Shown: piece after piece, positions 11,270 to 21,104 of the stretch
Layout of the letters: each line of letters starts with the position of its first letter
How positions within the stretch are numbered: the first letter of the stretch is position 1
Assembly (NCBI GenBank): GCA_037176845.1
Contig: JAYKXP010000150.1
Coordinates: forward strand, 42,025-106,024
DNA: 64,000 nucleotides
Direction: 5' to 3'
Origin: Paramarasmius palmivorus
Lineage: Eukaryota > Basidiomycota > Agaricomycetes > Agaricales > Marasmiaceae
The notes under the pieces: model-generated
What the model saw: only the letters and a program-made list of their open reading frames with translations
Database searches by the model: none
Told to the model about the DNA's origin: nothing
Made by a program: the position numbers and the translations under genes

Positions 11270-11680
11270 GTGTGTTGGCGACCATGGATGTAATTCACCA
11301 GTGTAAATAACTGGAGATGGTGGTTTGCAGTCATTTAGAGTGGTTGTGTGTGTGGATTTGGAGGAATGTGGATGGTTCTAGGTATTGTTGTCCATTGTAT
11401 GGTTTTTGTTGGCATTGAACTCATTCACCAGTGTTACAAGCCAGAATGATATGCCTAGAGTGATGGTCAGTAATGTAGTATGTGTGTTGTTAATGTTGAA
11501 TTATCTAAATCAAATAATAGGCTTGCTTCTTCATGTGTGCCAGCAATAGCACTGATGACTCCAGTGGCTTGATCATTGCATTTTTGAGGAACTTGTTCAG
11601 CTAAAGGCTGTAAGGTAATGACCCATTCTATCTGTGCTGCAAGCTCAGCAAAGGTTTGCTAGAAAAGATGTAATGAAGCT
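11270..11680. other. No gene identified
   Basis: T/G-rich sequence without a frame or repeat that I can support. Confidence 0.3.
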
Positions 11681-11685
11681 GTGGC

Positions 11686-12252
11686 TTATTTGTGAAGGGT
11701 GATGGTTTTTAACTGGCCTAGGAGCCATTTTAGGTTTGCAGTGTAGTGGTTGACAGACAATTGGCTCTTCAAACAGACTGGTAAGTCTGTTTGAAGAGCC
11801 AATTGTCTGGAGGGGATTTCAGACCCACACTTTCCAATGGTGTTGATGAGTTGGTCTAAGGAGTTTGTTACATGCTTTAAGAGTGAGCCTTTGTATTGCC
11901 TGAGTCCTGAAGATGGGTTGTGTTTATCAAAGACCTGCAAAATTTCGAAATTGTTGGGCTGTGGGTTGATCCAGATGATGGAAAGCAAGTGCTGTGGATC
12001 AGTTGAAGGTAATGGAATCATGGCAAGGTGATTGACAGGTAGATAGAATGGCTGGGGGAACAACATTGGGTCTTCTAATCCAAAATTATGTCCTTGCCAG
12101 AAACATATTGTGCAAGAGCCCATTAAGGGATCAGGGTGATTGTTTGATGTGTGCTGATGACAACTTGTGCCATGTTGTATCTTGATGCTGTTGTAAAAAT
12201 GTTGAATCATGAGTTGAACAGGTATTTTGTGAATGTGAGATATGAGGGACAT
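11686..12252 (-). CDS. Hypothetical minus-strand frame, 188 codons
   Basis: A continuous frame of 188 codons. Visible features are CTICFWQGHNFG near residue 47, a Pro-rich middle and helical C-terminal half (SLLKHVTNSLDQLINTIGK). The last third reads straight through a perfect 26-bp inverted repeat (11754-11809) that encodes QLALQTDL...LKSQLS. Not recognised. It may be an exon of the fragmented minus-strand gene spread over 8.5-12.5 kb. Whether the hairpin is original to the protein or a later local duplication cannot be told. Confidence 0.35.
   Translation of the reverse strand: MSLISHIHKIPVQLMIQHFYNSIKIQHGTSCHQHTSNNHPDPLMGSCTICFWQGHNFGLEDPMLFPQPFYLPVNHLAMIPLPSTDPQHLLSIIWINPQPNNFEILQVFDKHNPSSGLRQYKGSLLKHVTNSLDQLINTIGKCGSEIPSRQLALQTDLPVCLKSQLSVNHYTANLKWLLGQLKTITLHK
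11754..11809. repeat. Perfect 26-bp hairpin with 4-nt loop
   Basis: Positions 11754-11779 and 11784-11809 are exact reverse complements separated by GGTA. Both arms carry TTGGCTCTTC or its complement. It lies inside an open minus-strand frame. Confidence 0.9.
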
Positions 12253-12275
12253 GGAGGTTCATCCTGTGTGCAGTA

Positions 12276-12488
12276 TTAGATGAGAATAGGAATGAATAGT
12301 AGTCCACATACCTCTACTGAAGGTTTGCCAATGTACCACACACCATGTTTCTCTGCTTCCTGGTGTGAAAATGTGGCTAGCTGCACAACAGGGTTAGTAT
12401 GATTTACCAGATGATAGATGTGATGTGTTACCTTGCCATCCTCAGGTGTTGGCCATGAATAGAAGATATCTTGCTTCTTGGGGCCCAT
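12276..12488 (-). CDS. Hypothetical minus-strand frame, 70 codons
   Basis: Seventy codons starting MGPKKQDIFYSWPTPEDG, with aromatic-rich GVWYIGKPSVEV near the end. It precedes the 188-codon frame on the same strand by 23 nt, so the two are plausibly neighbouring exons. No family was recognised. Confidence 0.3.
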   Translation of the reverse strand: MGPKKQDIFYSWPTPEDGKVTHHIYHLVNHTNPVVQLATFSHQEAEKHGVWYIGKPSVEVCGLLFIPILI

Positions 12489-12499
12489 TACTGAGTAGT

Positions 12500-13155
12500 G
12501 TTGGTTTCTGGTGTGTAAGACTTGCTGTTAGGTATGTTCTTTTACATCTGTGGTCGTCCTTGGGCACTGTCTCTTGCACAACAGATTAACAGCTGCCTTA
12601 GCAAGGAAAATCTGGGTGTCACACACAGGGCTGCCTTAGCAGGCTGTGTGAGGAACAGTAGTGTGGAAAGAGTGATGGTGGTGGTAAGGAAGAAAGGAGT
12701 TTAGGCTTAGGTAATTACATCATTGGCCAAATTTGCCATGGACTCCAGTATTGCTGGATATGCTGGTAGCCTTGGATTTGCTGCAGGCACTGAGTTCAAA
12801 TTATCTCTTTGTCCTGGCCATCACCTTTAACGTTCTTCTCCTGCTTTATTAACAGCAAGAAGGAGGGAATGAAAAAGTAGGCAATGTTGTAAACATCAAT
12901 ATTGTTTTGTACCATTTTACTGTGATGTGGATATCACTGGTGTACATTGTTTGCAGGTTTGGTTTGACTGTACTAACTGGTTATTTTTTTTCCAAGTTTT
13001 ACCTGCAAAGTAGCTGGGTGCAAATACCCAAAAGTACAAGGTTGAGAAGGCAACACACACAAGTCACTATCACAGCGAGACTCATGTTTGTGTTTTCAAT
13101 AGTTTGTTGAGTATAATACTGCCAAAATTGAGAGCATGTGCTGAAGTTTTCTAGG
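12500..13155. other. No gene identified
   Basis: No supported gene. Short frames only, no repeat recognised. Confidence 0.3.
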
Positions 13156-13524
13156 TGAACCTAGCCCCCAAAGTTGTGGTCAAGACTTGAAGGTTCTGTG
13201 TCCATGCAGCTCACTGTTACATGCAAGATATAGCATGGAATGCCTGGAATATATCCTAGGCATGCAACCACATCCAGCTTTTGAGGATCCAGTTGTTGCA
13301 TATGCTGACAGTTGAATGACAAGGTAGCAGTTTCTGCAGGTGATGCTCCTGGTATATTGTAAGGAACATTGAAAGTTATGCACCCTGTTGTCATGGTGTG
13401 TGGATTCATCTTTATCATGCAACATGGACCATGGTAATTTGGGTGTTGAAGCGGTATGTGGGACACTGTTATTGAAAGCTCTGGCATGGGACAATGGGTG
13501 TTGGAGTTGAGTGAACCATGTGCA

Positions 13525-14020
13525 ATGGATGTTAGCATGGATGGTGCAGATGATGGACATGGTTCTGAGGATGATGAGGGTGATTCTGACAATGATGTTG
13601 ATATAGGAGCATTGACAGATGATGAGTATGATGTAGATTTACCTATGAGACCTCCAGATTACATGTTACCTTTGGATGCTGAAATCATGGAGGCAGCAGT
13701 GTACCTCTCAAGATACAATCTTTATGTTGACACAAAGTACTGACTTATGATCTGCACTGAATGCAAGGTACCAATACTGTGGAAAGGTGCTCATTGTCAT
13801 GAAAAGAATCATTATTTCCATAACAATCAACTCCCCACAGAATTGTGGCTACCATCTTGTAATAGTCTTCTCATTCTCTGTGCTGATGAAGCTGTGGAGG
13901 ATTTAGTGGGACCTGTCTCAGAAATTGTTGGGCTAACATAGGTGTTGGGATACAAGTGTTTTGTGGATGGGTGTGGCATGGTGATGAGTTCCATGGTATT
14001 GTACACAAGCAGGGGATGAT
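13525..14020 (+). pseudogene. OrsD-like C2H2 zinc-finger protein relic
   Basis: Seen: an acidic N-terminal stretch (about 13555-13640, GSEDDEGDSDNDVD) is followed by YNLYVDTKY, an in-frame TGA (13741), then LMICTECKVPILWKGAHCHE...H, a Cys-x2-Cys plus His/Cys cluster, then EIVGLT, an in-frame TAG (13939) and GYKCFVDGCGMVM, a second Cys pair. Known: paired half-fingers spaced like this occur in the fungal OrsD-type domain (Pfam PF12013 as I recall), often on mobile or expanded genes. The two nonsense codons and early loss of frame indicate a pseudogene. A minus-strand frame overlaps it (13161-13592), but the zinc-finger pattern favours the plus strand. Confidence 0.45.
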
Positions 14021-14356
14021 ATATGGTAGGGTACTAGCACATCCTCTGGCAGCTTTCAGGAGGGAACAGATTATTTGTTGAAGTTATAATAGCACTGGAG
14101 AATAAGGTGGATGGTCTTGGGTGCTTGCAGGCATTGGCTGAGGAGGTGAAGCTCTTGCTGCCATCTGAGGTCTTTGCATCAGACCTAAAGGCAAATCAGG
14201 TGAATGGAGTGAGTGTTTGCACAGACAAGGTGAACTGACCTCCTGAGAGATGTCAACATGAATTATCTGCAAATGCTTGGAGTCCTAGCTGATAAGTTGG
14301 TGGAGCCTGAGTGCCTGCAGAACCTACTTACAAGGAGAAGGTGATGTTTTTGGTCC

Positions 14357-14705
14357 CTTGTACCTGTACAGTTTTTTGTTATCAAACAGCATACAATTAT
14401 AGATAGACAACAAACCAATTCTGATCTTCATTGAGCAATGCTCAAAGTTGTCTTCAAGTTCCTCAGCTTCTGGGTCATTTATCTCCACCTCCATCAAATT
14501 TGAAACAATCTCCAATGGTGATGTGGGCTGCCAAGAAAATGCTATAGTTGGCTATTAAAAGAGGTCAGTTGATTCAACTATGAGGCTTAGAAGAGTTGCT
14601 GATGTACATGAAAGTCAATGTTGATGTTTCCTCAGAGGCACATTAACCTGTCTACTGCTATATACGTGGCAGCCGCTAGAGGTAATCAACATTGTCATAA
14701 TGAAC
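14357..14705 (-). repeat. Left arm of a spaced inverted repeat
   Basis: Reverse complement of 16011-16367 with a moderate number of mismatches and small indels. On this strand the related reading appears as EIVSNLMEVEINDPEAEELEDNFEHC read right to left in part. The arms are separated by about 1.3 kb that includes LTR copy D. Confidence 0.7.
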
Positions 14706-14988
14706 TGTACGATAACTTGCATTAAAGGAAGGAATTTTGCCAGATGGAATTGTCATAAACCATGATCCTGGAAGAACCTTTTCCAGTTTGTGCTGTACAA
14801 TGAGTGAAACTGTAAAAGTTCGCTGTAATCAAGGAGAAAAGATGCTGAATGACTCGATTGATGGATGTTCTTCTTCCAACAACAACTGCCATGAGTTGCA
14901 AGTATAGTTCAAATAACTACCTCGAAGATGATGTGGAGCTTGCGTTGCAAGTGTTAGTGAACAGAGGTAGCACCAAAGTACATGGATC

Positions 14989-15386
14989 TGTTGAATGAAG
15001 TGATGAAGTTGATGAAACACTTCTTCAACACTAAGTCCAATAAAATATAGAAAGTCCACTTTGGCACTCTAATTATGCTTGTTCTACTGCACATACACTT
15101 GCATTCATGTTGAACCTACCTATGGTGTATGGGCATATAGGAGTATGTAAAACGCGTATTTCTGCATTAGTGGATGGTGTTTTAATGCCTCGAGTGATCT
15201 GCATCACAATAGGTACAAACAAACAGTAATTACTTACATGTCACAGAGAGTTGACACTTGAAACACATTTTTAATACAAAAGTTACTATTATCAACACTT
15301 TTGGGTGATCACAGTCAATTGCATTGAGTTCTAGCCATTGTCGTTGATCAGTTTATACTGGTAATACTTTGATATAGATTCTAACA
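14989..15386 (+). mobile_element. Solo LTR (copy D), 398 bp
   Basis: Starts TGTTGAATGA and ends GATTCTAACA like copy A, and is flanked by GGATC at 14984-14988 and 15387-15391, a 5-bp target-site duplication. It sits in the spacer of the inverted repeat 14357-14705/16011-16367. Confidence 0.85.
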
Positions 15387-15629
15387 GGATCACCAACCCA
15401 TCTCATCAGCAGAGATAGTTCTCTGTTGACAATGTATTCATTTGCCAGTATATCATTATGAGGCTTATAAAATGCTTGTGTATGAGCAAAATATATATGT
15501 CAAGTTGTGTGAGCAGGGTTTGATGTTGTCAATGGATTCATACAATTGACACAAAAAATCAACTAGCACACTAGTTGAACATCTACAAATCCCCAGGACA
15601 CAAGGGAAGTGTAATCTATACACCATTTC

Positions 15630-16010
15630 TTGCCTCTGAATCATGTCCAAAAACTCAGAGACCTCCAGCTGCAAACAGAGGTCATTGTAATAGGCTCTGT
15701 CATGATGGGTTGTGTGGTGACCACGGATCTAGACATGCCTATGGAGATCTTAACGGAAAAGGAAGATATTCTAGAGGCTCTTTGTTTTGTAAACTCTACG
15801 CCTGGGTACATGTTCCTTTCCAACCTACTGTTCAACCTACAATGACCCAACCATACCAAGCCATACACAGAAGACCTCTCATATAACCATAGCATTTTTG
15901 CCAACAGAGATCCCAAAACAGAAACAGTGAACAACTGCAACTACGTGGTGAACATGTTTAGATTCAAAAACAATGCTCAAAAGGAAATACATGTCATCCT
16001 TAGCACAGGA
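15630..16010 (+). pseudogene. Unrecognised coding fragment in the inverted-repeat spacer
   Basis: A plus-strand frame (15630-15845) reads QKLRDLQLQTEVIVIGSVMM and continues after a stop with YVVNMFRFKNNAQKEIHVIL (near 15935-16000) in a coherent but interrupted way. Not recognised. It runs directly into the right repeat arm, so it may belong to the same former gene as the arm. Confidence 0.25.
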
Positions 16011-16367
16011 TGTCCTTACAACGATGTTGGTTACCTCCAGCAGCTGCCGCATATCTAGCAGTAGACAGGTTAATGTGCCTCCAAGGAAACATCAACATTG
16101 ACTTTCATGTACATCAGCAACTCTTCTAAGCCTCATAGTTGAATTAACTGACCTCTTTTAATAGCCAACTATGACATTTTCTTGGTGGCCCATGTTGCCA
16201 TTGGAGATTGTTTCAACTTTGATGGAGGTGGAGATAAACAACCCAGAAGCCAAGGAACTTGAAGACAACTTTGAGCATTGCTCAATGAAGATCAGAATTG
16301 GTTCATTGTCTATCTATAACCATATGCTGTTTGATAACAAAAAACCGTTCCAACAGGTACAAAGTGC
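16011..16367 (+). repeat. Right arm of the spaced inverted repeat
   Basis: Pairs with 14357-14705 (for example 16126-16135 with 14581-14590). It contains an open frame (16171-16398) reading MEVEINNPEAKELEDNFEHC, homologous to the left arm. Function unknown. Confidence 0.7.
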
Positions 16368-16399
16368 AATGAGCAACCATAGGAGACAGTGTGTGTGAA

Positions 16400-17239
16400 T
16401 GGACGTCAACTATCTATACGATCTCAAATGAACAAATTAGTCAATTGTATCACCTTCCTGTGTGTTGCTAATGTATTCTGGTTTATATTGATCTATTTCT
16501 TGTATTGTACTAGATATCTTACAGGTTTAGCTGTATCCACAAGTGACAGAGTGACTCCTGAGTGCCTACAGGCATTCAGTTGTGACCAGTTCAAAAATAT
16601 CCAGTAAACTTATGATCACTTGGGTGCAGCCTGTTCACCTGTATTGCTTCATGAACACTTAAGCAATATACAGTAGCAAAAACTTATATGAGTAGGTGCA
16701 AACCTGCCTTGGATAAGTTGATATGATGGGTTCAATTTATAAAAACAATCAAACTTGTACATGTTGGTGGTTTACACCAACCCACTCCAGCTAGTTATTG
16801 GTGAACTGTTGAGGTTGTCTTTCTGGTTCTGTTGAAACACTGAGGATCCAATTTGCATGTAGGGCAATCCTGGAAGGTGGCTCAGATAGATGATACAATA
16901 GGCACTGAAGTCCACATGGCTTCAAGTGATGTCAGCCTATGCAGTCACATATGTAAGCAGTCCTTTTTCTGCTTCTCTCCTTCAAGAGGTACTAAGGGAG
17001 TGTACTTGCTGCTGCTTCTTCAGATTGAAATGGAGCAGTTCAAGTTGATTTAGGGCTGTGGATGTGCTGAGGTGGTGCATTTTTTATGGATGTGGCGTTC
17101 TTGCTTTTTTTTTGGGGGGGGCTAATTGAACAGTAACTCTAGCTAGGTACCATGCTGCTGTACTTTGTTTGGATTATATGTTGGTTTATTGCAGCATGTC
17201 AGTCCCTTTGTTAGATTATATCACCACAACAGTAAAAGT
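16400..17239. other. No gene identified
   Basis: Short frames only. One plus-strand piece near 16525-16605 reads DRVTPECLQAF, resembling VEPECLQNL on the same strand near 14295-14325, which hints at duplicated coding sequence around the inverted repeat. A G8 run follows a T-run near 17108-17128. Confidence 0.3.
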
Positions 17240-17399
17240 GCCCTTTTAAAAAATCTCCAACGTTTTAAAACCTGTTTTCTTGCAAAAAACCTGGACATAT
17301 CTTCAAGGTTTTGATTTGTAAAAAGGAGCATTTGTACAATAACAGAATACTAGGGCCATTTATGGCATATTTTTAGGGATCCCTATATGGAAAGGATAT

Positions 17400-20300
17400 G
17401 CCCACAGTCTGTGGGACCCTTCTAGAGCACTTTTTTCAGTGATTTTTTAGCAGAAAAATTCTTCCCACACCCTAATACTATCTAGGATGCTTTTCAACTC
17501 CGCTGTCAGCTTCCCAAAAAGGAAGGTGCTCTTTTCAGGCCCTGGGAATCCATTTTAGGGCACTTTTGGGCACTTTTTTAATCATTCCCACACTGCTAGC
17601 AACATCTAGGATGGTTTCCTGCTCCACTTTTTGCTTTTCAAAATGTAAGGTAGTCTTCCCAGGGGCTGAGAAACCATTACAGGGCACTTTTGGGCGCTTT
17701 TTTCGGTACTTTTTTAACAGGAAAATTATTTCCACACCTGCTGGCATCATTTAGGTGCCTCCCTACTCTGCTTTTGGCTTCCCAAAATGGTAGGTGGCCT
17801 TACCTCACTATTTTCCACCTGAGGAAATCCATCTACAATTGACTTGAATATGCATAGATCAAGTTAAATACACAGGTATATGAATACACAGGTATATGTG
17901 CAATATACGTTAACTATAAGCATAAAACTTGTCAGATACATATCTTCAGCTACAGTGATTGGATTCCTGTCAAACCTGAATATATTCTTAACTGATTTTT
18001 CATCCTGAATTTGAATTTGAGGCTCTCCAAGCCCCCAGATCAATCCCTACAATACTACATCCATAGTACATGTTTTCTGTAATTGTGCAAGAATTGATTA
18101 GTCTGGCATATGGATTCCTGTCATGGGATTCATCATGGAGGCAATTGATATTCCTGTTCTATGCATAGTGAACAGTCTCTCATTCATTTTTGGTGATTTT
18201 AGGAGCAATCTCCATGCTCCAGTACAAGAAAAAACCCTAAACATGTGATTTTTATGTAGCAACATGCAGATATGTCCAAAAAATGTGCTTTTATAGTAGG
18301 AAAGTGTATTTTGGGTGCCTGAACTCAATTCTGAACTCACCTTGGTGCTGGGATGCTTTCCTGAGGTGCTATTCATGTATTACTGCCTGTGTTTCATAAC
18401 TGTACAATGCATTGGATTAAACAAGGTGTTGCACATACAAGAGTGCTTGGGCAAGTATATATTTGTCATCTATACACTCTAAAGTGGGTTATGAACAAGA
18501 ATTAGCCCATTCCAATCATTCCCTGTGGTATAGTATTACCAATGTCCAAAAAAAAGCGAATTTAGCTGTAGTAAATCTGGAAAAATAGGCAGCTCTCCAG
18601 GATTGTAAACGAAGCAAGGGGACATATATATCATCTCTGATTCACAATATCTAAGCCCCAGCTGCATTACATCCCATCCTGTAATTTTATTCCCCCAATT
18701 TTGGAGATTTTCAGTATTTTTGATATTTAAGCACCATTATCCCACCAATCTATGTACTATTTAGTGTCACCAGGCTTGTATTCAATGTATCTATGTCCTC
18801 CAACTTACCCTATGTCAATATCTGCCCTGTAGCCCAAGATCCAACAGGCCATTTTCCTGAATTACCATATTTGGACCGCTTTTTTGCATTCCCCTGCCCC
18901 CCAATTGCAGGGGCATGCTTTTAGAACATATTAGAACATATTCCCTCAAAAATGCGATTTTTATAGCCCCCCAGCATGCCCCAATAGCCCCCCAATGCAT
19001 TGATTCCAGGTGGAAAATGATGAGGTAAGGCCACCTTCCATTTTGGGAAGCCAAAAGCGGAGTAGGGAGGCACCCAGATGATGTCAGGAGGTATGGGAAT
19101 AATTTTTCCGCAAAAAAAGTGCCCAAAAAGCGCACTGTTACATCATGGAAAGAGCACCTTCCATTTTGGGATGCCAAAAGCAGTGTGGGAACATCTCCAG
19201 ATTAGGCTCGTACCCATCCGGTTCCCACGTTCCGCGAGCTACACTGGGAACCGGCTGGTATACACCGTCGCGATTTTCGACCCCGTCACAATCAGTCACA
19301 AAATGTGACTTTGGACTTAGCCAAATTTCGTCGCTCATCAACTCGGCATTCAGCAAATTTGAAGCTCACTCGATGCTGCGCCCATGTATCTCCAAGAATT
19401 GTATATATTCTACTTACTACCAATTCCTACAATAGCAAATGACTGTGGGAGAAGTGAATTTAGTTAACGACGACGCAGGGGATGAAAAATTGCGTCGACA
19501 GCTTACAATAGACAGTGTCGAAGGCTCGTGAAACACCCTTTCAGCATGCTGATTGTTCATTTACTTTGCTCCTGAAATAGCCCTATCACTGTGTCCTCTG
19601 AAGGGCCCTTAACGAAATAGGATATACATCGAGTCATTGGCACACACCATGAAAGTATCGACAGTGTCAAAATCTGACTTCGTGATAAGCCACAGTATCC
19701 AGCGATGCTCTTAACGAAAAAAGAGCATGATCTCAAGTCCAACAAAGTCTCTCTTGAGGCAGGACCAAGCTGAGGGAATGGTACATCCTGTGATATATCG
19801 ATGTCACCGTGTTGCGCCAGATGATCTGGAGATTCCCATAACGACGTTGCGGAACGTGTCATTGATGACATGCACAATGAATTTGACGCAAAGGATAAAT
19901 GATAGTGTTGGAGTATGTTCAATCGTCAATGTTCACCACTTTAGGGCCAGTGCTACAACGCCTACATAGAACAGGTCAGTATCCAAGATGAAATGCATGC
20001 CCACAGCACACGCACACCTGAATCCGGTATATTTTGACTCTTTCCCGACGTTTCCTCTCAATTGCAGTCATACATATTCAGCCAGCCCAGATTCAATAAA
20101 ATGTCGCTTGAATACCTATCATAATCCGCAATTATGCACGTTCAGCAAACTTTGACAGTCATCAGATGACACTCACTAGTCTTTTACAGTCCTGCATGTC
20201 CAGCTGAGGCAGAAAATCGAGTGGAAGAGGAGGAGGAACTGTTCTGCGATCACATTGTCAGGGTTTGAGTGAAAATTTGGCTAAGTCCAAAGTCACATTT

Positions 20301-20650
20301 TGTGACTGATTGTGACTGGGTCGAAAATCGCGGCGGTGGATACCAGTCCGTGCGGAGACTTACACCTCCCATCACTCTCTTCCATACTTGTCCTACCCTC
20401 GGTAAGTCTCCGCACGGACTGGCCTGCGAGTCTATCTCCAGATCTCAAAAAAGTGGCCTGTTCTTTTTCCAGAAGGTGTGGGAATGATCCTTCCCAATTT
20501 GGAAGCACCCAAAGCGGACAGTACTCATATCTGTCTTGACTACTTGTCCCTTACTTTTGCAAAAGTCATTATCCTGTAGCATTACAAAAGTCGTTTTGAT
20601 AACTGTCCGGTACTTTTGCAAAAGTATTACCACTTCTGGTGGGAGATGGG
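17400..20650 (-). mobile_element. Foldback-type element, old copy 1 (interrupted)
   Basis: Homologous in reverse orientation to the complete element at 21105-23165. The left arm (about 17400-18125) has three degenerate tandem subunits of about 150-180 bp built around GGCCCTGGGAA, TTTTGGGC and TTTTTTAACAGGAAAATT. The loop-like region (18126-19010) matches 21686-22584 reversed, and the right arm is 19015-19202 continued at 20434-20650. The right arm is split by a 1.23-kb DNA transposon at 19203-20433. No transposase-like frame was seen, so it is probably non-autonomous. The left boundary is uncertain. Confidence 0.65.
19203..20433. mobile_element. Nested DNA transposon, 1231 bp, non-autonomous
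   Basis: Flanked by ATCTCCAGAT at 19193-19202 and 20434-20443 (10-bp target duplication). The homologous site without the insertion is intact at 27231-27240. The ends are weakly inverted (AGGCTCG against CGAGTCT). Subterminal inverted repeats 19257-19328 and 20274-20345 match at 69 of 72 positions. Each end also carries a perfect short hairpin (19218-19227 with 19245-19254; 20343-20362 with 20403-20422). The centre, about 930 bp, has only unrecognised frames (for example 19557-19922 minus). Target length and hairpin-rich ends recall Mutator-like elements (9-11 bp targets), but assignment is open. Confidence 0.75.
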
Positions 20651-20654
20651 AATG

Positions 20655-21100
20655 AGGCTTGTGTCTGAATAAGTGGCAAAGAAGTCGTCCTACAATTACC
20701 ACTAGAGAGAAGAGTGATGTATAAGCTGCTGCTTGCTCAACACACCGAAAAAAGGGACGGTATGCACCTCCTTAATTGTTTCCTCTCCTTTCATTTCCTG
20801 CTTCAAAATAATACACCTCGCTCACATATGTTGACTACTAAGCTGAACAGCGAAAAGGAGGACTTGGTGTGGTTCAACAAAAGTGTGAGGAGGAAAATAA
20901 GAACACATGTGGGTGATAATGTAATCATAGAGCCTTTGTTTTAGACATCCAGCCATGCCCTACTGGCAGTGAGTACCGATTAACTGAATCATCCAACGTA
21001 TAGTCGATTTTGACAAATAAACTGTAGGGGCATGTTAGATTCTCATGACGGCGGATCGTGTATTTGATCTATAGTGAGCTGGAGACACCCGGCAGTGTAG
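20655..21100. other. No gene identified
   Basis: Between two foldback copies. One plus-strand frame of 76 codons (20714-20944) has no recognisable motif. Confidence 0.3.
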
Positions 21101-21104
21101 GGAC

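Noticed and set aside
13161..13592. Ser/Pro-rich minus-strand frame as a gene
   Set aside because: It lies antisense to the acidic leader of the OrsD-like zinc-finger relic; the cysteine/histidine pattern supports the plus strand. Not fully excluded.
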